Source: Beroe ovata
Taxonomy: Eukaryota > Ctenophora > Nuda > Beroida > Beroidae
DNA length: 64,000 bases
Assembly (NCBI GenBank): GCA_946803715.1
Contig: CAMPET010000020.1
Location: 248,488-312,487 of the forward strand
Reading direction: 5' to 3'
Made by a program: the position numbers and the translations under genes. The notes under the pieces are model-generated. The model had not been told where the DNA came from and did not search any database. It saw only the letters and a program-made list of their open reading frames with translations. Below are positions 58,129 through 64,000 of this stretch, one piece after another. Position 1 is the first letter of the stretch. Each line of letters starts with the position of its first letter.

Positions 58129-59585
58129 ACTGGCATGAGATTCTCATTATTAAATATAACATGAGCATTAAGCATGGAGAAAGACTGTAGAGACTACAAC
58201 ATGATGCAAATATGTGAGTAGTTCCCTGACTGATTTTGAATTGAATTGAATTGAATTAAATTGATTTTCAAAGGCCCTGCAAAATAATAGAGCAAGACAT
58301 TAGGCTATCATCACAATAAATTCATTGGAGTGAAGTAGCACACAGCAACGAGAACATAACGAGAACATAACATAACACATGAGGGGCCAATTAGACAAGC
58401 GGACACATCAACTCTGGAATGTATATCATGGGGCACTCACAATATTTAACATTGTTCTTAGTATTTTGAGTATTGCTCAATTCACTTCAGTTAAATTTGA
58501 TGAAGATTTGACAGCCCAGACAGAAAATCTAGCAATAATAAGGAACTCTGATCAAGAGTTCCAATTTTGATTAACGTATTCAGGGAACTACTTGATGCTC
58601 ATTTATGGGGGCTGTACCTTTTGTGACAGGTAACAACAACATGCTTGAAAATGAATAAAATCACAAACTATAATGGTACCAATTTCATGATCTAATTTTT
58701 GCTTCTGCGCGTGCAATAGCATCAAATTCTGTAATTGTTTTCTTTGAGCTAACTTGTTGGCCGGGTTTTCCCTACCGTCGGCGCCGCGCAATTGTCATTC
58801 TGCCCGACGATTCTGCCAAGAAAAATATGTTGCCAGCAAGGGTATTAGCGGATGTTATATCTGTCCTCGATTTTTCGTGCGCGCGCGGCCAGTTTCGCAT
58901 TTTGGCCTTCGATGAAAGCGCGCGCGCGTGTTGATGGTTGCAGTTGGTACCGAGTACAGTGGCCGATTTGGACCAAAATGCGACGTCAAATAAAATGAAA
59001 TCAAAATATACCAAATTTCCCTTATCGTGCATCGGCGCCGCGCATGGTTTCAATTCCGACAGCTGCAGCAGGGGTAAAAAAATCTTTTGTTAAACTTTCA
59101 TGTAGGCATGAAACTTGCAAACAAATGTGATGTAATTTTTTGCAGCCTTGACATCACGAATCAAAGTAGCTTGTTCTTAAACTATGGTTTCCTCGCTGAC
59201 ATGATAGGTAGCATTCAGCAACATATCAGTAAATGGCATAGCAACTGAACAGAGCTGTCAGATAACAAATACATGTTATTCAATCGGTTGGTCACCTGTC
59301 AGTCATTTGCCATAAGTGAAATGCATTGTTATGTTTAAAAATGATGGGAGGATTTAAGGTCTTTTATGTTGAAAGCTGAAATGAACTGCACCTGCAGTTG
59401 TTGACTTGTTAGAAGCCACTTCCTCTGCTTAGTACATACAGTAATGACTTCTAACTTATTGCCATAAGTCTTGACTTCATGTCTGAAATTCCTTGTAATG
59501 GTGAATGTTAAATGTTTAGTTTTGTGTGAGTAAATTCTTAATCCATTACTTGTTTTCACTCAGATATAGGAACCACTCAACAGTC
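58129..59585. other. Intergenic region with a GCGC-rich repeat
   Basis: Contains an attgaattgaattgaatt simple repeat at about 58239, the GCGC-rich dispersed repeat at 58760-59060, and probable MEF2 5' UTR sequence ending at the acceptor cactcag just before 59567. No other gene is seen. Confidence 0.55.
58760..59060. repeat. Copy of the GCGC-rich dispersed repeat
   Basis: Shares ccctaccgtcgg-gcgcgc and gatgttat-ctgtcc-ttcgtgcgcgcg blocks with 15776-16130. The order of blocks is reversed relative to 15.8-16.1 kb, suggesting a rearranged or composite element. Confidence 0.6.
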
Positions 59586-60704
59586 ATGGGAAGGAAGAAG
59601 ATCAATATTCAAAGAATAAATGATGAAAGGAACAGACAGGTTACATTTACAAAACGAAAATTTGGACTAATGAAGAAAGCTTATGAGCTCAGTGTTCTTT
59701 GTGAATGTGAAATAGCCCTAATCATTTTCAATTCCAATAACAAACTCCATCAGTATGCAAGTACTGATATGGACAAGATTTTGTTGAAGTACACTGAATA
59801 CAGTGAGCCTCATGAGAGTCGGACCAATGGAGACATTATTGAAATGATAAATCGGAGGGAATTAAAAGGAGAAAGATCACCAGAAGATCATGATCAAAGC
59901 CATTATGTGATCACCCCAAATACTGAAATTCAATACAACCAGATAAACAAAGAGTTTGAGAAGATGATAGGCTGTCAAGTAAGATTGACTCCTCCAACTG
60001 GTACAAGTATGATCAACTCTGGTTTGCATCTAGTTCAATCACCAACTGGGCCCCATCACTCACCAAAGTCAGTGGACCATACAAGTGTTGGTTCACCAGA
60101 AGGGAACAGCTCTCTCCATGATATAGCTCAGAGTAGATATTTGGGTACTGCTGGAAGCCCTGTTAAAAGCCCTATACCGCGTCCCACCTCTGCACCCCCA
60201 AAACATAATCCAAACAGTAACACTCCCTCTACCCCTGCTAACAATACAACGAACAACAATTCATCCAACTTGCCTCTCCTGTCTAAGCATGGACAGTTAA
60301 GGCAACAAGAAAACAGGATGTCACCAGGAACAATGAACATCAACGCTACATTGGCACAGAACAACACATATGGCAGTGTTCATTATCCTCCTGACTATCA
60401 TAGCATCCAGAGTGCTGACATACATATTCCATTCTCTTCACCACAACAACAACAGCAGCAGCACTTTGATTTGTGGCAAAACTCCCCTGCTCATAGGCCC
60501 CCTCCTACTCAGCCGTCCGCCAGTGAGAACAATAAGCTTGGCCAGATTGATGCAGGTGACTCAGATTCCAGTGAGGAAGATGATGGGCAGCCTAACTACA
60601 GCAACCATCATAACATGCTCTGTCCGCCAGAAACAACACGCATCTTCAAGAACGAGCCAATAGATGCTATTGAACAGGAACAGAAACGGATAAGATTCAG
60701 CTAG
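59586..60704 (+). CDS. MEF2: MEF2 MADS-box transcription factor
   Basis: Intronless coding region of 372 residues. An earlier in-frame ATG at 59526 lies upstream of a splice acceptor and is rejected as start. Residues 1-57 are the MADS box ([44 protein letters not shown]) and ~58-86 the MEF2 domain ([24 protein letters not shown]), nearly identical to vertebrate MEF2. The rest is Ser/Pro/Asn-rich activation sequence with a short Gln run. An acidic [10 protein letters not shown] patch and a basic end EQKRIRFS follow; the basic end resembles the C-terminal nuclear signal of MEF2. MEF2 is a nuclear factor that binds A/T-rich CTA(A/T)4TAG sites in muscle, neural and stress programmes. Vertebrate genes have introns within the MADS/MEF2 domain; here there are none in the coding region. 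Confidence 0.97.
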   Translation: MGRKKINIQRINDERNRQVTFTKRKFGLMKKAYELSVLCECEIALIIFNSNNKLHQYASTDMDKILLKYTEYSEPHESRTNGDIIEMINRRELKGERSPEDHDQSHYVITPNTEIQYNQINKEFEKMIGCQVRLTPPTGTSMINSGLHLVQSPTGPHHSPKSVDHTSVGSPEGNSSLHDIAQSRYLGTAGSPVKSPIPRPTSAPPKHNPNSNTPSTPANNTTNNNSSNLPLLSKHGQLRQQENRMSPGTMNINATLAQNNTYGSVHYPPDYHSIQSADIHIPFSSPQQQQQQHFDLWQNSPAHRPPPTQPSASENNKLGQIDAGDSDSSEEDDGQPNYSNHHNMLCPPETTRIFKNEPIDAIEQEQKRIRFS

Positions 60705-61715
60705 TCATGAGGGTCCCTTTCGGTCTCGAATGAACTTATTGAGCAGCACTTCACGCAATAACCTCAAGTAAAACTAGTTTATATCTACAGATAAAAGCTA
60801 ACCACCTAATTTATTTAGTTATTACAACCGTTATAATCTGGACAACAGTATGTTGAAGGTTGAGTGCTGTTATCAATAACCAAGTCATCAGATCAGTGTC
60901 ATATTTTATGTTCCACTGAATTATTATTAGTTGAATCAGCTGCAGATGTTCTGACAATGATTATGATTGAAATGCAGCATTCTTTTTCATTGACCAGCCT
61001 AAGCTCCGATGGACCCTATCAATGATATAAATCTCTTGAAGATGTAGCCTCAAGCATCAAAGGGACTTGCGGATCAACACGAATGAGTGTAAACATTTTT
61101 TATATAAATGCAGAAGACTTTGAGAGCCTCTAAATCAAATCATAACTGAAATGAATTCCAAACTGGTGTTCTTTGAAAAGTGAGACAGCCACTTTTCTTC
61201 CGATATCAGATTGATCCAATTTTTAGTTTTGAGATTTAGCAACTTTTATAAAAAGACATTGCTGAAGATTATGATACAAAGTATGGATATTATGTATTGC
61301 TTACGTGAAAACTGTAGGGATTAACATATTGTTAAGATTCAACTTACATTGTCCATCAAATGGGCAATAGAATCGTTGCTTCTCCGTGCAATCTGCTCCT
61401 TAATGAAAAAGGTTACGCAAAATAACCAATTAAGCACTTGGGCATGAAAGTAACAGATTCGTATCTGTAAGCTCAAGGGAAGATTTTATTGTAAAATACC
61501 TATTAATGTTTGTTTTTACAATGTATGGTGATATTGATGGAATTATTCATATGATACCCAATTTGATTGTAAAATCACTTTGATTTTTGTCATATTGTAC
61601 GTCAATTTCCTCTCATTGATTCTTCACTTTCTGAAAACTTGTGAATTGTCTCTAAGACTTGGACTATGGATAAAACTGTACACACTTATTCGAAACTACT
61701 CATTGGAAGCTGATA
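60705..61715. other. MEF2 3' flank and next promoter
   Basis: A/T-rich sequence without exons. It is probably the MEF2 3' UTR followed by the short promoter of the ARMC10-like gene. Confidence 0.55.
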
Positions 61716-63707
61716 ATGTCACCTAAGAATCACATTTATCTTCTCTTATCAACTGGTGCCATAGCTGCCGTTTTGGGCATAGCATATCTCAAAGGTTGGG
61801 GTCGAGATGACTCACAGAAAGATGAAAAGGTCAGAAAAAAGTCGGAAACCAAAAGTAAGTAGACGTTGTATACAAACTATTAAAATGAGTAACGTGCCTC
61901 ATCGACTGCTAAAATATGACAATCAATTTTTCTACTTGCCCATCAGATTATTTTCTTTCAGAGAGGAAATCAAATTCTCAAAAAGGAATCGTGAATTACC
62001 ACACCTTGTCAGCATCAGTGAACACTTTCAATCCCCAGCTAATTGTTGTGTTGAAATACCTGGCGGAGAAGAGTTCATTTAAAGAACATCAGGTCAGAAC
62101 ACTCTCGCTTTCAATTCTATTCCTAGAGGGAATAGAGATGGTATACATATAACTTTACATCCTATGATATAGCGTTTTTATTACGGAGGGGGTGATTTCG
62201 AATGATTGCCGAATGTGAGGGGCTCCATAATTCTGATAGCTATCCCTAAACACTTATACTCCATCGGACTCAGATGATGATGGCCGATTCTGGCTGTTTG
62301 GAAAATGTCAGTGATGTCCTTCAAGTCTCAAACAACCCGGACATCAAGATACTTTGCCTCAAAATTCTTATCAACGTTTCTACAAACCCAGATTTCATGG
62401 ATCAATTCATTATTGTAGGTGAATTTGAGAATAACACCAAATTTCTCAATTACTCATTGCTCAATCTCAAATGAAAAGAGTTAGCGCTTAGAACTTTAGA
62501 AACATTTGATAGTCTTTTCTCTTCACTGACAAATTAGCCCCGTACGATAACCATCAAATATTTTGGTGTTGGTCACTGATTTATCTCACTCTTTCAGCCG
62601 ATCATTCCCTACCTACTCGAGGCTCTATCAGAGGATTGTGAGGATATATTGACTGATATCCTCGGTCTCCTTGTGAATATCTCATCTCACGAGGATGTTA
62701 TGACGGCCCACACGACTGAGGTGGATATAGTGGGACAGACCCTCTCCAGATATACCCAGGAGATAAACGTGAGATGGGGGAGTATTGTTGAAATTTGAGT
62801 GTAAATTCGAACTGCTAGATAGTAGGTAAACTGGTATGGTAAGAAGGATAATTCTGCATTTTTGCAGTTATCTAACTGTTATCTCTTTCAGTACCATTAC
62901 GAAGTTGTTCTAAACTGTCTGAAGATCCTGATCAACTTCACCTGCTCGAACATTGTATTCGACTTGAGTCTGGTAGGTGGCAAATTGCCAAAACTTAGGT
63001 ATCATCCAATGACATTTTGTTTCGGGAAATTATAATGGCTGAATCAATTTACCGATACAATGCACCATGCAGACGATAAATGCAGCACTGATTATAATGT
63101 ATGAAATAAATATTACGGTGTGAAACTCCGAGTCTATGAACTCACAATTCACCATCTACCTCGCATGATTTCTACTCTCCTCAATTGACAGGTCTACATG
63201 TCAATAATCCATCTCCTGCTGGGTTGCAAGAACGACGCCATCCTACTGCGGGTTCTGACACTCCTCAGAAACATCCTCACTTCACCAACACTTACTCATG
63301 GTTCGTGCAATTAAACATTGCCTACCTGCTGCGTGATGTCTCTTCTGCTGCGTGATGTCTCTTCTGCTGCGTGATGTCTCTTCTGCTGCGTGATGTCTCA
63401 TCCTAAGTAACTGACATGAGACATCCCTCCCTTAACTTATTAATCCTCCCTTACCTTATTGCATCAGTCATCACGGAATAAAGTTCAATTCAAAACTTAG
63501 TCACCAATACCTGATTTTTTCTTTTCTGATTTCTCCAAAATTTCCCGATTTTCCTGATCTCTTCTGATTCCCCCCTCTTTTCACTCAGACAAAACTTACG
63601 ATGATGAGATTATAAGAGGAGTCGGGACAGTGCTGTCCACCAACAAGGACAAGAACTGTGTGGACATTGCAAACCAGATATACCGACACATGTCCCATAG
63701 CAGCTGA
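61716..63707 (+). CDS. Armadillo-repeat protein, ARMC10-like, membrane-anchored
   Basis: Seven exons: 61716-61854, 61962-62092, 62274-62414, 62598-62768, 62892-62972, 63192-63300 and 63589-63707 (TGA). Total 891 bases, 296 residues, all phases agree. Residues ~8-26 form one N-terminal hydrophobic helix (YLLLSTGAIAAVLGIAYL) followed by a Lys/Asp-rich segment, an outer-membrane signal-anchor pattern. The rest is helical with armadillo-like repeats (NNPDIKILCLKILINVSTN; CEDILTDILGLLVNISSHED; VVLNCLKILINFTC; AILLRVLTLLRNILTSP). Size and layout match ARMC10/ARMCX proteins, which sit on mitochondria/ER and affect mitochondrial dynamics. Orthology to ARMC10 is inferred from architecture. Confidence 0.85.
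63327..63402. repeat. 19-bp minisatellite
   Basis: The unit tgctgcgtgatgtctcttc is repeated four times in the last intron of the ARMC10-like gene. The last unit has a changed end. Confidence 0.92.
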
Positions 63708-64000
63708 GAAGGTGAGCAGATTGTAAATTCATGTGAGGAACATTTTGAACAACTGCAGTGATGAGTTGTTATTTGATATCATTATAGCAATACAAGGGGA
63801 AAGGAGAATTGCCATCAACAGTTTGTGGGAATGTATGTATGTGTCCCTGTGTGTGTGTGTGTGTGTGTATGTGTCCGTGTGTGTGTGTCCGTGTGTGTGT
63901 GTAGGTGTCTGTATACGATAGTGTGGGATTGTCAGCCCATATATGGAATCAGTTCTCCATCCCTCTCAATGCGTCATCGATTTTAACGCATTCTCGTACG
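63708..64000. other. 3' flank of the ARMC10-like gene with (GT)n
   Basis: A GT microsatellite with CC interruptions spans about 63841-63904. No gene start is seen before the window ends. Confidence 0.7.

Noticed and set aside
58379-58570. Short hydrophobic plus-strand frame upstream of MEF2
   Set aside because: No homology, no splice sites in phase, and an A/T-rich composition like the surrounding intergenic DNA.

Overview
This is a window of nuclear DNA from a metazoan with compact, intron-rich genes. Every model below uses GT-AG introns, and the exons join in a consistent reading phase. The gene set includes an opsin, ORAI, MEF2, MYG1, a histone H3 variant, an Oxa1/COX18-type insertase and an ARMC10-like protein. 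Together they point to a non-bilaterian or early-branching animal. An opsin that keeps the retinal lysine argues against a sponge. My leaning is ctenophore, then cnidarian, but this is inference from gene content and nothing here proves it.

Layout, left to right. 0.9-7.0 kb: the 3' two thirds of a divergent opsin (+). 8.3-12.0 kb: a 1066-residue Gln/Pro/Met-rich RGG protein (+). 13.3-15.6 kb: a complete eight-exon MYG1-type DHH nuclease (+). 16.9-19.5 kb: an intronless SRCR-transmembrane-kinase receptor (+). 19.7-20.8 kb: an intronless mitochondrial Oxa1/COX18-family insertase (+). 20.9-22.4 kb: a complete five-exon ORAI calcium channel (+). 23.4-49.1 kb (-): one very long, mostly disordered gene, for which I could join 25 exons into a single open frame of 1608 residues. 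50.2-52.1 kb (+): an unrecognised gene. 52.1-56.7 kb (-): an SH3-domain protein of about 507 residues. 57.4-58.1 kb (-): a three-exon histone H3 variant with a canonical H3 N-terminus but a CENP-A-like loop 1. 59.6-60.7 kb (+): MEF2 with an intronless coding region. 61.7-63.7 kb (+): a seven-exon armadillo protein with an N-terminal membrane anchor.

Assembly quality matters here. There are eight single N bases in the window. Four or five of them sit exactly at junctions of long direct duplications (31667, 39372, 40353, 44660, 53469). The paired copies range from almost identical to clearly diverged, with indels. This looks like alternative haplotypes or overlapping contigs placed end to end, so exons in those pairs should be counted once unless long reads show a real tandem duplication. 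The rest of the non-genic DNA is introns with (GT)n microsatellites, a GCGC-rich dispersed repeat family (near 7.6, 15.8-16.6 and 58.8 kb), a satellite of about 566 bp, and a satellite of about 170 bp.

The genes do not form an obvious pathway. They are an ordinary animal neighbourhood with convergent and divergent pairs. The most unusual items are the opsin, which has its photochemical residues but has lost its structural motifs, and the H3/CENP-A hybrid histone.
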